Assembly (NCBI GenBank): GCA_021324355.1
Contig: JAJPJD010000018.1
Coordinates: 1-64,000 of the forward strand
Length of the DNA: 64,000 bases
Origin: Actinomycetota bacterium
GTDB lineage: Bacteria; Actinomycetota; Acidimicrobiia; Acidimicrobiales; RAAP-2
Direction of reading: 5' to 3'
A program made the position numbers and the translations under genes. The notes under the pieces are model-generated. The model ran no database searches, was not told the origin of the DNA, and saw nothing but the letters and a program-made list of their open reading frames with translations. This document shows, piece by piece, positions 48,863-57,251 of this stretch. Positions within the stretch are counted from its first letter, which is position 1; each line of letters begins with the position of its first letter.

Positions 48863-48985
48863 ATGACGACGATCGAGGACGCGACGGTATCGGTCGAGGA
48901 GGCCGAGGAGGCCGAGGCCGACGTCGAGGCCGACGAGGTCCTGGTCGAGGAGATCTCGATCGACGGGATGTGCGGGGTCTACTGA
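48863..48985 (+). CDS. mftA: Mycofactocin precursor peptide MftA (40 aa)
   Basis: MTTIEDATVSVEEAEEAEADVEADEVLVEEISIDGMCGVY; C-terminal IDGMCGVY is the mycofactocin core; GGAGGAGG upstream of ATG. Confidence 0.97.
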   Translation: MTTIEDATVSVEEAEEAEADVEADEVLVEEISIDGMCGVY

Positions 48986-48989
48986 CCCG

Positions 48990-49280
48990 GTGCCTGGCCA
49001 GCGGGTCGATCCGGCTGCTCCCGAGGTGGACCTCGGGCGTCCCTGGCGCCTGCACCCCCAGGTGGCGCTGCGGGACGAGCCCTTCGGCGCGCTCGCCTAC
49101 CACTACGGGAACCGCCGGCTGATCTTCCTGCGCAGCCCGGACCTGGTCCGGCTGGTCCGCTCGCTCGAGCGCTTCGACAGCGCAGATGCCGCGCTGGCCG
49201 CCGTGTCTCCGCCCCAGCGTGCGGCGTACCGGGCAGCGTTGGCCCGGCTGGCCGCCTCGGGGATGCTCGATGCCGGCTAG
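48990..49280 (+). CDS. mftB: MftB peptide chaperone/RRE-like protein
   Basis: Small ORF immediately after mftA: WRLHPQVALRDEPFGALAYHYGNRRLIFLRSPDLVRLVRSLERFDSADAAL. Confidence 0.93.
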   Translation: MPGQRVDPAAPEVDLGRPWRLHPQVALRDEPFGALAYHYGNRRLIFLRSPDLVRLVRSLERFDSADAALAAVSPPQRAAYRAALARLAASGMLDAG

Positions 49281-50391
49281 GGCGCCCGGGAGCGCCCTGC
49301 GGGACGAGCTGGCGAGGGGGCTCGACGCTCCCATCTGCCTCACGTGGGAGCTCACCTACGCCTGCAACCTGGCCTGCATCCACTGCCTCAGCTCGTCCGG
49401 GCGACGGGACCCGGCCGAGCTGTCCACCGCCGAAGCGATGGCCCTGGTGGACGAGCTGGCCTCGATGCAGGTGTTCTACGTGAACGTGGGCGGAGGCGAG
49501 CCGCTGCTGCGGCCCGACTTCTTCGAGCTCCTCGAGTACGCGGTCAGCCACCAGGTGGGGGTGAAGTTCTCGACCAACGGCACCCGCCTGGACCGAGCCA
49601 AGGCGGCCCGCCTGGCCGCGATGGACTACGTGGACGTGCAGGTCAGCCTGGACGGGGCGACCGCCGAGGTGAACGACGCGGTGCGAGGCCAGGGCAGCTA
49701 CCGGGCAGCTCGGCGGGCGATGGAGCACCTGGCCGACGCCGGCTTCGAGGGCTTCAAGCTCAGCGTCGTGGTGACCCGCCACAACGTCAGCCAGCTGGAC
49801 CAACTGGAGGCGCTGGCCGGTCAGTACGGGGCGCAGCTCCGGCTCACCCGGCTGCGGCCCTCGGGCCGCGGCGCCGCCTCATGGGCGGAGCTCCACCCGA
49901 GCCGGTCCCAGCAGCACGACCTGTACCGCTGGTTGCGAGATCGGCCGTGGGTCCTGACCGGTGACTCCTTCTTCCACCTGTCGGCCCTTGGCGAGCCCTT
50001 GGAGGGGCTGAACCTGTGCGGGGCCGGGCGGGTGGTGTGCCTGGTCGACCCGGTCGGCGACGTGTACGCGTGTCCCTTCGTAATCCACGAGCAGTTCCGG
50101 GCCGGGAACGTGCGGGGGCCGGGCGGGTTCACGGGGGTTTGGCGGAGCTCAGCGCTCTTCCGCTCGCTGCGGGAGCCGACCAGCGGCGGTGCCTGCACCA
50201 GCTGTGGCTCCTACGATGCCTGCCGGGGCGGCTGCATGGCGGCCAAGTTCTTCACCGGGCTCCCGTTGGACGGTCCCGACCCCGAGTGCGTCCACGGTCA
50301 CGGGGAGGCCGGGCTCTCGGACCGGGACCGGCCGGCGCCGGCTGCCGACCACTCGGTCCGGGTGCCGGTGCGCCTGTCGGCCCGTGCCTGA
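49270..50391 (+). CDS. mftC: MftC radical SAM/SPASM maturase
   Basis: WELTYACNLACIHCLSSSGRR (CxxxCxxC), C-terminal SPASM cysteines CTSCGSYDACRGGCMAAKFFTG...DPEC; follows mftB. Confidence 0.97.
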   Translation: MPARAPGSALRDELARGLDAPICLTWELTYACNLACIHCLSSSGRRDPAELSTAEAMALVDELASMQVFYVNVGGGEPLLRPDFFELLEYAVSHQVGVKFSTNGTRLDRAKAARLAAMDYVDVQVSLDGATAEVNDAVRGQGSYRAARRAMEHLADAGFEGFKLSVVVTRHNVSQLDQLEALAGQYGAQLRLTRLRPSGRGAASWAELHPSRSQQHDLYRWLRDRPWVLTGDSFFHLSALGEPLEGLNLCGAGRVVCLVDPVGDVYACPFVIHEQFRAGNVRGPGGFTGVWRSSALFRSLREPTSGGACTSCGSYDACRGGCMAAKFFTGLPLDGPDPECVHGHGEAGLSDRDRPAPAADHSVRVPVRLSARA

Positions 50392-51091
50392 CCGCCTCGC
50401 GGTGACCTGGCCGGACGTCGGCTCCCTGGCCCGGGCGTGCCTGCTGGTCGTCCCGGTCGGCTCCTGCGAGCAGCACGGCCCCCACCTCCCGCTCGACACC
50501 GACACCACCATCGCCCAGGCCCTGGTCGACGCGGTCTGTGGGCAGCCGCACGTCCTTGCGACGGCGCCTCTCGCCTACGGCGCGAGCGGCGAGCACCAGG
50601 GGTTCCCCGGCACGCTGTCAATTGGGACCCGGGTCCTCACCGAGGTGGTGGTCGAGCTGGTCCGCTCGGCTCGTGACAGCTGCGCCGGGGTGGTGTTGGT
50701 GAACGCCCACGGCGGCAACGCCCGGGCCCTGGCCGCGGCCCGCCGGCGCTGCGCCGCCGAGGGGGACCGGCTCTTCATCTTCCCGGTCCGCGTCGAGGGG
50801 GGCGACGCGCACGCCGGCCGGACCGAGACGTCGCTCATGCTGGCCATCGCGCCCGAGCAGGTCCGGATGGACCGGCTCGTCCCCGGGCGGACCGAGGGTC
50901 TCGAGACGCTGTGGCCGGTGCTGCGCTCGGCCGGCGTTCGAGGAGTCTCGCCGACCGGTGTGCTCGGAGACCCCACCCTCGCCTCGGCCGAAGAGGGCCA
51001 CCGGCTCCTCGCCGAGCTGGCCGACCGGCTGGCCGGGGCGCTGCAGTCGTGGTGGCGGGAGGTCGACGTCGCCGCGCTGACACGGTCGTGA
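50384..51091 (+). CDS. mftE: MftE creatininase-family peptidase
   Basis: VVPVGSCEQHGPHLPLDTDT, GASGEHQGFPGTLSIG, NAHGGNARAL, DAHAGRTETSLML; overlaps mftC. Confidence 0.95.
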   Translation: MPDRLAVTWPDVGSLARACLLVVPVGSCEQHGPHLPLDTDTTIAQALVDAVCGQPHVLATAPLAYGASGEHQGFPGTLSIGTRVLTEVVVELVRSARDSCAGVVLVNAHGGNARALAAARRRCAAEGDRLFIFPVRVEGGDAHAGRTETSLMLAIAPEQVRMDRLVPGRTEGLETLWPVLRSAGVRGVSPTGVLGDPTLASAEEGHRLLAELADRLAGALQSWWREVDVAALTRS

Positions 51092-51873
51092 GCCCGGTCG
51101 CGGTAGTGACCGGGGCCGCCCGGGGCATCGGGGCGGCCATCGTCGAGCGGCTGGTCGCCGACGGCTGGGCGGTGGTGGCGCTCGACGCCTGTGAGGACGA
51201 CCCGGTCGTCTCCTACCCTTTGGCCACCCGGGCCGAGCTCGAGGCGCTGGCCGAGCGGCTCGGGCCGTCGGTGGCTCCGGTGGTCGGCGACGTGCGGTCG
51301 GCCACCGATCTGGTCGAGGCGGTGGCGCTGGCCGAGCGGCGCTTCGGCCCGCTCGATGCCGCCGTGGCGTCGGCCGGCGTGCTGGTCGGGGGCCCGCCGG
51401 TCTGGGAGATCGGCGAAGAGGAGTGGGCCGCCGCCTTCGAGGTCAACGTCTCGGGCGTCCGGCGTCTGGTCTCGGCCGCAGTGCCGGCCCTCCTCCGCCG
51501 GCCGGTTCCGCGCCAGGGGCGGGTGGTCGTCGTGTCATCGGCGGCGGCGGTGCTCGGCCTGCGTCGCCTGGGGGCCTACGTTGCCTCCAAGCACGCGGTG
51601 GTTGGCCTGGTCCGTGCCCTGGCTGCCGACCTGGCCGGGACCGGGGTCACGGCCAACGCGGTGTGCCCGGGCTCGACCCGCACCGCGATGCTCGAGGCCT
51701 CGGCCGCCATCTACGGGCTCGGCTCGGCGGAGGACTTCGGCGCTCAGGCGCTGGTCGAGCGGTTGCTCGAGCCGGACGAGCCAGCCGCCCTGGTGGCCTG
51801 GCTCTGCGGGCCGGAGTCGAGCGGGGTGACCGGGGCGGTGCTCCCGGTTGACGGCGGGATGACCGTCACCTGA
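51088..51873 (+). CDS. Mycofactocin-coupled-type SDR oxidoreductase
   Basis: VTGAARGIGAAIVERLVADGWAVVALDACEDDPVVSYPLATRAELEALAERLGPSVAPVVGDVRS (insert after beta-2 as in mycofactocin SDRs), YVASK; GTGA overlap with mftE. Confidence 0.9.
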   Translation: MSPVAVVTGAARGIGAAIVERLVADGWAVVALDACEDDPVVSYPLATRAELEALAERLGPSVAPVVGDVRSATDLVEAVALAERRFGPLDAAVASAGVLVGGPPVWEIGEEEWAAAFEVNVSGVRRLVSAAVPALLRRPVPRQGRVVVVSSAAAVLGLRRLGAYVASKHAVVGLVRALAADLAGTGVTANAVCPGSTRTAMLEASAAIYGLGSAEDFGAQALVERLLEPDEPAALVAWLCGPESSGVTGAVLPVDGGMTVT

Positions 51874-52230
51874 GCGATGATGGGTCCCCGACCCGCCAAG
51901 CGCGCCGGGGCGTGCCGGGGACGGCGCTGATCGCGGGCCAGCCGGCCGAGCTGGACCCGCGGGTGGTTGTGGAGCACCCCGTTCCGACGGCCTGGTTCGG
52001 GTGCGAAACCGCCGAGTCGACGGCGCCCCCCTCCCTCGGCTGACCGGCGACGTCGCCCTCGCCTCCGAGGCGGTCGAGGGCCGGCGGATGGCAGACCCCG
52101 GCTGGTGTGCCGGACCTGCGGGCGGCCTCGCGCCGGTGCTCGGTCTGTGGCGGGTCCGAGACGCTCCGTGCCTGGCGGTGGCCCGCGCCGCGCACTTGCG
52201 GTGCTCGGCCGGGGCGGCCAGAGTCGGGCG

Positions 52231-52905
52231 GTGAGCGAGCGTCGGGGCACCTACCGGGTGACCGTCGGGTCCCAGGAGCTCGAGATCCCTCTCGTCCCCC
52301 TGGCAGAGGACCTCACGGTCGCGCTGCTCATCACGGTCGACCTGGGCGTCGCCTTCGCCCAGACCGCCGGGCGGGAGTTGGCGGCCAAGCTGGCTCCGGC
52401 CAGGCCGGAGATCGTTGTCTCGGTCGCCACGATGGGCATCCCGATCGCGATCGAGGTCACCCGGGCGCTCGGCCTCGACGACTACGTCATCTTGCACAAG
52501 ACCCCCAAGATCCACCTAGCCGACGCGATCGCCGAACCAGTGCGCTCGATCACCACCGCCACCCCTCAGCGGTTGCTGCTCGATCCGGCCCGGGTGGACG
52601 CGGTCGCCGGTCGCCGGGTGGCGGTGGTGGACGACGTGATCTCCACCGGCGGTTCCACCAAGGCCGCGCTCACCCTCATGCGCCGAGTCGGGGCGCAGCC
52701 AGTGGTGGTGGGCGCGCTGGTCACCGAGGGGGCCCAGTGGCGTTCCTACCTCGGCGAGGACGCCGCGCTGGTGCAGGCACTGGGCTCGATCCCGCTGTTC
52801 CGCCACGGTCCTGACGGCTCGCTGGTCGAGGACTGGGAGGGCCTCGGTGGCTCGACCCCGGCCCAGGCGGCGTCCAGCGCATCCGGTCCGCCCGGCGCGG
52901 GCTGA
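52231..52905 (+). CDS. Purine-type phosphoribosyltransferase
   Basis: RRVAVVDDVISTGGSTKAALTLMRRVGA PRPP-binding motif; ATMGIPIAIEVTRALG; start GTG 52231. Confidence 0.85.
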   Translation: MSERRGTYRVTVGSQELEIPLVPLAEDLTVALLITVDLGVAFAQTAGRELAAKLAPARPEIVVSVATMGIPIAIEVTRALGLDDYVILHKTPKIHLADAIAEPVRSITTATPQRLLLDPARVDAVAGRRVAVVDDVISTGGSTKAALTLMRRVGAQPVVVGALVTEGAQWRSYLGEDAALVQALGSIPLFRHGPDGSLVEDWEGLGGSTPAQAASSASGPPGAG

Positions 52906-52911
52906 GAGTTA

Positions 52912-54396
52912 CTAGTCGGGGGTTGCGGCCGCCAGGAGCCGGTCCTGCGCGTCGGCCTGCCGGCGCACCGAGCGCCAGGCGAGAGCCAGGTAGACCAGGG
53001 CGGCGACGCCGATCCCGAGGAAGACGCTGAAGTCGGCGCCGAAGCCGTCCTTGTCGGCGGTGTGGTAGGTGACCAGGTTGAGCCAGTGGGGCAGGTGGAA
53101 GGTGGCCGCCAGCGACTCGATGGCGGCAAACATCCCCACCAGCTGGGCGATGATCGCGGGCCAGAAGACCCCCCCGGTGCGGTAGTAGAGGCCGCCCCGG
53201 TCGGTTCGCTGGAGCTCGGCCGGGACGTAGCGGCTCCGGCGCATCCACCAGTCCACGATGAACACCCCGAACCAGGGTGCGATCCAGACGATCACCAGGT
53301 CGACGAAGTCCTTCAAGTAGGTGTTGAAGCTGGTGTTGAAGATGGCGACCATCGTCACCGTCCCGGCCAGCACGCAGTCGAGCAGGACCGCCTGGTTGCG
53401 CCGGATCGGAGCTCCGAGGGCCTGCAGGGTCACCCCCGAGGAGTACAGGTCCAAGCTGTTGATGGCGAACAGCTGGGCGATGGCCAGGACCAAGAAGACG
53501 TAGACGAACCAGGCCGGGAAGTAGGACTGGTGGATGAACGGCAGGAAAGCGTTGGCCGAGGTCCCCACCTTCACGAAGAAGGTGCCCACCGATGCGCCGA
53601 GCAGCATGATCAGGATCTCGGGGACTGCCGTCCCGAGGAACACCCAGCCGACGATGCCGGCCTTGGAGGTGTCCGGGGGGCAGTAGCGGGTGTAGTCGTT
53701 GCCGTTCTCGCACCAGCCCAGGCCGGACAGCACGATGACGAACGCCAGGCCCTCCATGTAGGTCTGCCAGTCGGCCGGATGCGCGACCCCGTGGGTGGTG
53801 GCGTGCGGGATCGCGAAGCCCAGCATGATCGCGAACATGACGAGGAACGGCACCACCAGCGCCCGCAGGGTCTTGAGGATGGTGGCATGCCCCAGGAACG
53901 GAAGCACCCCCTGGATCGCCACCGCCACCAGCACGAAGATCACCTTGGCCGGATCGCCACCGGCAAAGCCGGCCTTGGCCTGCAGGACCAGTGCCGCGCC
54001 GACGATGAGGATCAGCCCTTCGACCTCGAAACCGATCTGGGTGACCCAGTTGAACAGCGAGATGAGCCGGGAGCCGTTCGGGCCATAGCTGGCCCGGTTG
54101 GTCGCGAACACCGTCGTGCCGGTCTGGGGCGCTTGGAGGCTGGCCAGCCCGAGCAGGAAGTACGAGAGGTTCCCGATCAGGATCAGGCTCACGGCCTGGG
54201 CGAAGTCGAGGCCGAAGGTCATGAGCACCGCGCCGTAGATGAAGTACTCGACCTGTATGCTCGCCCCGGCCCACATCGCGCCGACATCGCGCGGGCGGGC
54301 CCAGCGCTCTGAGACCGGGATGTGGTCGATGCCGTGGGTCTCGACCCGGAACGCCTGATCGGTCGGCGGCAACGACTCCTGCGCAATGGTGGCCAA
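52912..54396 (-). CDS. NCS1-family nucleobase/cation symporter
   Basis: 12-TM-like; GLGWCENGNDYTRYCPPDTSKAGIVGWVFLGTAVPEI and FATNRASYGPNGSRLISLFNWVTQIGFEVEG; start assigned to TTG 54396 after GGAGGAGG. Confidence 0.88.
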   Translation of the reverse strand: MATIAQESLPPTDQAFRVETHGIDHIPVSERWARPRDVGAMWAGASIQVEYFIYGAVLMTFGLDFAQAVSLILIGNLSYFLLGLASLQAPQTGTTVFATNRASYGPNGSRLISLFNWVTQIGFEVEGLILIVGAALVLQAKAGFAGGDPAKVIFVLVAVAIQGVLPFLGHATILKTLRALVVPFLVMFAIMLGFAIPHATTHGVAHPADWQTYMEGLAFVIVLSGLGWCENGNDYTRYCPPDTSKAGIVGWVFLGTAVPEILIMLLGASVGTFFVKVGTSANAFLPFIHQSYFPAWFVYVFLVLAIAQLFAINSLDLYSSGVTLQALGAPIRRNQAVLLDCVLAGTVTMVAIFNTSFNTYLKDFVDLVIVWIAPWFGVFIVDWWMRRSRYVPAELQRTDRGGLYYRTGGVFWPAIIAQLVGMFAAIESLAATFHLPHWLNLVTYHTADKDGFGADFSVFLGIGVAALVYLALAWRSVRRQADAQDRLLAAATPD

Positions 54397-54557
54397 CGTC
54401 CCCTCCTCCACACCGCCCGGTGGCCGGACGGCGGGTGCTCCCTGGGCCACCCCCCCGGCGGGAGAAGGATGGGCGAGATCCACGGCGACGTCAAACGGGC
54501 AGCTGGTGCGCAGCCGGCCGGCGCGCGGTGGTGGCGCGGTTCGGTAGCGTACGGCCG

Positions 54558-55535
54558 GTGCACCCGCCTTCTGTCTCCTCGCTCGGCGCGCCCGGCGGCG
54601 GAGTCGAGGCCGCCGAGGGGGCCGTGGTCACGGCCCGCCGACTGACCAAGGCCTTCGGCGACCTGGTGGCGGTGGACCACATCGACTTCGACATCGTGCG
54701 GGGCGAGTCGTTCGGGTTCCTCGGTCCCAACGGAGCCGGGAAGACCTCGACCATGCGGATGATCGCCTGCATGTCGCCGCGGACCTCGGGCACCCTCACG
54801 GTGCTGGGCCGGGACCCCGAGACCGACGGGCCGGCAATCCGGGCCCGCATCGGGCTGGTGCCCCAGGAGGACAGCCTTGACCTCCAGCTGACCGTTCTCG
54901 ACAACCTCATGATCTACGGCCGCTACTTCGACCTGCCCAAGAAGGTCATCAGGGAGCGGGCCGAGCGACTGCTGGCCTTCGCCGAGCTGACCGAACGGGC
55001 GAGGGATACGGTCGAGCCGCTGTCGGGAGGCATGAAGCGCCGGCTCACCATCGCCCGGGCGCTGGTGTCCGAGCCCGACCTGTTGATCCTGGACGAGCCG
55101 ACCACCGGCCTCGATCCCCAGGCTCGGCACCTGCTGTGGGACCGCCTCTACCGCCTGAAGCTGGCCGGGGTCACCCTGGTGATCACCACCCACTACATGG
55201 ACGAGGCGGAGCAGCTGTGCGATCGGCTGGTGGTGATGGACAAGGGCCGGATCGCGGCCTCGGGCTCGCCGGCCGCCCTCATCGAGCGCTACTCGACCCG
55301 AGAGGTCTTGGAGCTGCGGTTCGTCGGCCACGAGCCGCCGGGGCACGACAGCCTGGCCGGCCTGGGCGAGCGAATCGAGGTGCTGCCAGATCGGGTGCTG
55401 GTCTACGCCGACGATGCCGAGCGGGCCCTTGGCGAGCTGGAGGGCCGCGGCATCCGGCCGGCCAACTGGCTGGTGCGCCGTTCCAGCCTCGAGGACGTGT
55501 TCCTGAGCCTGACCGGGCGCACGCTGGTCGATTGA
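54558..55535 (+). CDS. ABC transporter ATP-binding protein (DrrA-like)
   Basis: GPNGAGKTSTMRMIACMSPRTSGTLTVLGRDP, PLSGGMKRRLTIARAL, LLILDEPTTGLDPQAR. Confidence 0.92.
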   Translation: MHPPSVSSLGAPGGGVEAAEGAVVTARRLTKAFGDLVAVDHIDFDIVRGESFGFLGPNGAGKTSTMRMIACMSPRTSGTLTVLGRDPETDGPAIRARIGLVPQEDSLDLQLTVLDNLMIYGRYFDLPKKVIRERAERLLAFAELTERARDTVEPLSGGMKRRLTIARALVSEPDLLILDEPTTGLDPQARHLLWDRLYRLKLAGVTLVITTHYMDEAEQLCDRLVVMDKGRIAASGSPAALIERYSTREVLELRFVGHEPPGHDSLAGLGERIEVLPDRVLVYADDAERALGELEGRGIRPANWLVRRSSLEDVFLSLTGRTLVD

Positions 55536-55548
55536 TCGGGGTCGAGTC

Positions 55549-56364
55549 GTGACGACGATGGAGACCTGGGGAGCCCAGCACGCCGCCGGTGGCCGCCTGC
55601 CACCCAGCCTGCGGGTCCTGCGTTACCACCTGTTCAGCTACCTGCGGACCTGGCGGTCGTCGCTCACCACCAGCTTCCTCGCCCCGGTGCTGTACCTGGC
55701 GGCGATGGGAGTCGGCCTGGGCTCGCTCATCAACCACCACGTCGGGACCGTCGACCACGTCCGCTACCTGAGCTTCGTGGCCCCCGGCCTGCTGGCCGCC
55801 AGCGCGATGCAAGTGGCCGCCAGTGACTCGATGTACCCGGTGATGGCGGCGATCAAGTGGATCCGCACCTACTACGCGATGCTGGCCACCCCGTTGGCGG
55901 TGAAGGACGTCGTGCTGGGCCACTTCGGCTGGGTGACGGTTCGGCTGGTCATCACGAGCGTCGCCTACCTCGGGATCATGGCTGCGTTCGGCACCGTCCA
56001 CTCCGCACTGGCCCCCCTCGCGCTGGTCGCTGCGATCCTGGTCGGCCTGTCGTTCGCCGGGGTGATTTCGGCGTTCGCCGCCACCCAGGAGAACGACCAA
56101 GGTTTCGCGACCATCTCCCGTCTCGGACTCATCCCGCTGTTCTTGCTGTCGGCGACCTTCTTCCCGCTTCGCCAGCTGCCCGGGTGGCTGCACCCCCTCG
56201 CCTACGCCACCCCGTTGTTCCATGGGGTCGACCTGTGCCGGATGCTGGTGCTCGGTCAGCTGGACTGGGTCTCAGCGGGATGGGACCTGGCGTACCTGGT
56301 TGGGCTGTGCGCCCTCGGGCTGGTCCTGTCCCGACGCCTCTTCACCCGGCGGCTGGTCGTGTGA
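55549..56364 (+). CDS. ABC-2 type transporter permease
   Basis: SFVAPGLLAASAMQVAASDSMYPVMAAIKWIRTYYAMLATPL; ATFFPLRQLPGWLHPLAYATPLFHGVDL. Confidence 0.9.
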   Translation: MTTMETWGAQHAAGGRLPPSLRVLRYHLFSYLRTWRSSLTTSFLAPVLYLAAMGVGLGSLINHHVGTVDHVRYLSFVAPGLLAASAMQVAASDSMYPVMAAIKWIRTYYAMLATPLAVKDVVLGHFGWVTVRLVITSVAYLGIMAAFGTVHSALAPLALVAAILVGLSFAGVISAFAATQENDQGFATISRLGLIPLFLLSATFFPLRQLPGWLHPLAYATPLFHGVDLCRMLVLGQLDWVSAGWDLAYLVGLCALGLVLSRRLFTRRLVV

Positions 56365-57179
56365 CCGAGCCAGCCGCTGCCCTCGACTCCCGGGCCGCCG
56401 CCGGTCCCTTCCCGGCCGCGGGCCGGGGGGCGTGGCGAGTGTTCCAGCGCAACGTGGTCGTCTACCGCCGCGGGTGGCGGTTCTTGGTCTCGGGCTTCTT
56501 CGAGCCCTTCTTCTACCTGGTCTCGATCGGCCTGGGGCTGAGCAAGCTGGTGGGGACGGTCCACCTCGGTGGGCACGCCGTCGCCTACACCGCGTTCGTC
56601 GCCCCCGGCCTGCTGGCCGCGTCCGCAATGAACGGCGCGATCTTCGACTGCACGTTCAAGATCTTCTTTCAGCTCAAGATCATGAAGGTCTACGACTCGA
56701 TGCTGTCCACGCCGCTGTCCCCGGGCGACGTCGCCGCCGGGGAGCTGCTGTGGGCCCTCGCCCGCGGCGGCCTGTACTGCGGGGTCTTCATCTGCGTGAT
56801 GGCCGCCTTCGGCTACGTGGGCACGCCTTGGGTCGTGCTGTGCCTCCCGGGCTCGTTGTTCGCCGGCTTCGCCTTCGCCGGGGTCGCGATGGCCGGCACC
56901 TCCTTCATGCGCAGCTGGCAGGACTTCGACTTCGTGTTCCTGGCTGCCCTCCCGCTGTTCTTGTTCTCGGCCACCTTCTACCCGCTTGGTGTCTACCCAG
57001 GGTGGCTGCAGCTGGTGGTCCGGTGCACCCCGCTGTACCAGGCGGTCGCCTTGTTGCGAGGTCTGGATCTCGGGCTGTTCGACTGGTCCCTGCTCGGGCA
57101 TGCCGCGTACCTCTTGGTGATGGGCGCGGCCGGCCTGGCCGTGACCGGCCGGCGCATCGCCCACCTGGTGCTTCCCTGA
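56361..57179 (+). CDS. ABC-2 type transporter permease
   Basis: FVAPGLLAASAMNGAIFDCTFKIFFQLKIMKVYDSMLSTPLSPGDVAAGELLWAL; ATFYPLGVYPGWLQLVVRCTPLYQAVALLRGL. Confidence 0.9.
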   Translation: MTEPAAALDSRAAAGPFPAAGRGAWRVFQRNVVVYRRGWRFLVSGFFEPFFYLVSIGLGLSKLVGTVHLGGHAVAYTAFVAPGLLAASAMNGAIFDCTFKIFFQLKIMKVYDSMLSTPLSPGDVAAGELLWALARGGLYCGVFICVMAAFGYVGTPWVVLCLPGSLFAGFAFAGVAMAGTSFMRSWQDFDFVFLAALPLFLFSATFYPLGVYPGWLQLVVRCTPLYQAVALLRGLDLGLFDWSLLGHAAYLLVMGAAGLAVTGRRIAHLVLP

Positions 57180-57183
57180 GCCC

Positions 57184-57199
57184 GGCGCGCTGGCGCGCC
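57184..57199. terminator. Candidate intrinsic hairpin (no clear U-tract)
   Basis: GGCGCG-CTGG-CGCGCC perfect 6-bp stem, 4-nt loop, just after the permease stop. Confidence 0.35.
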
Positions 57200-57251
57200 C
57201 GGGGCCGGGCGCGGAAGTCTTGCGGAGCGGTTCTTCGGACCAGGAGGCGCG

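Noticed and set aside
53062-54312. 416-aa + strand ORF opposite NCS1 permease
   Set aside because: Antisense shadow with H/D/E/G/R-rich composition.
54397-54557. Riboswitch (TPP/purine-like) upstream of NCS1 transporter
   Set aside because: Region read on both strands; no recognisable conserved core seen.
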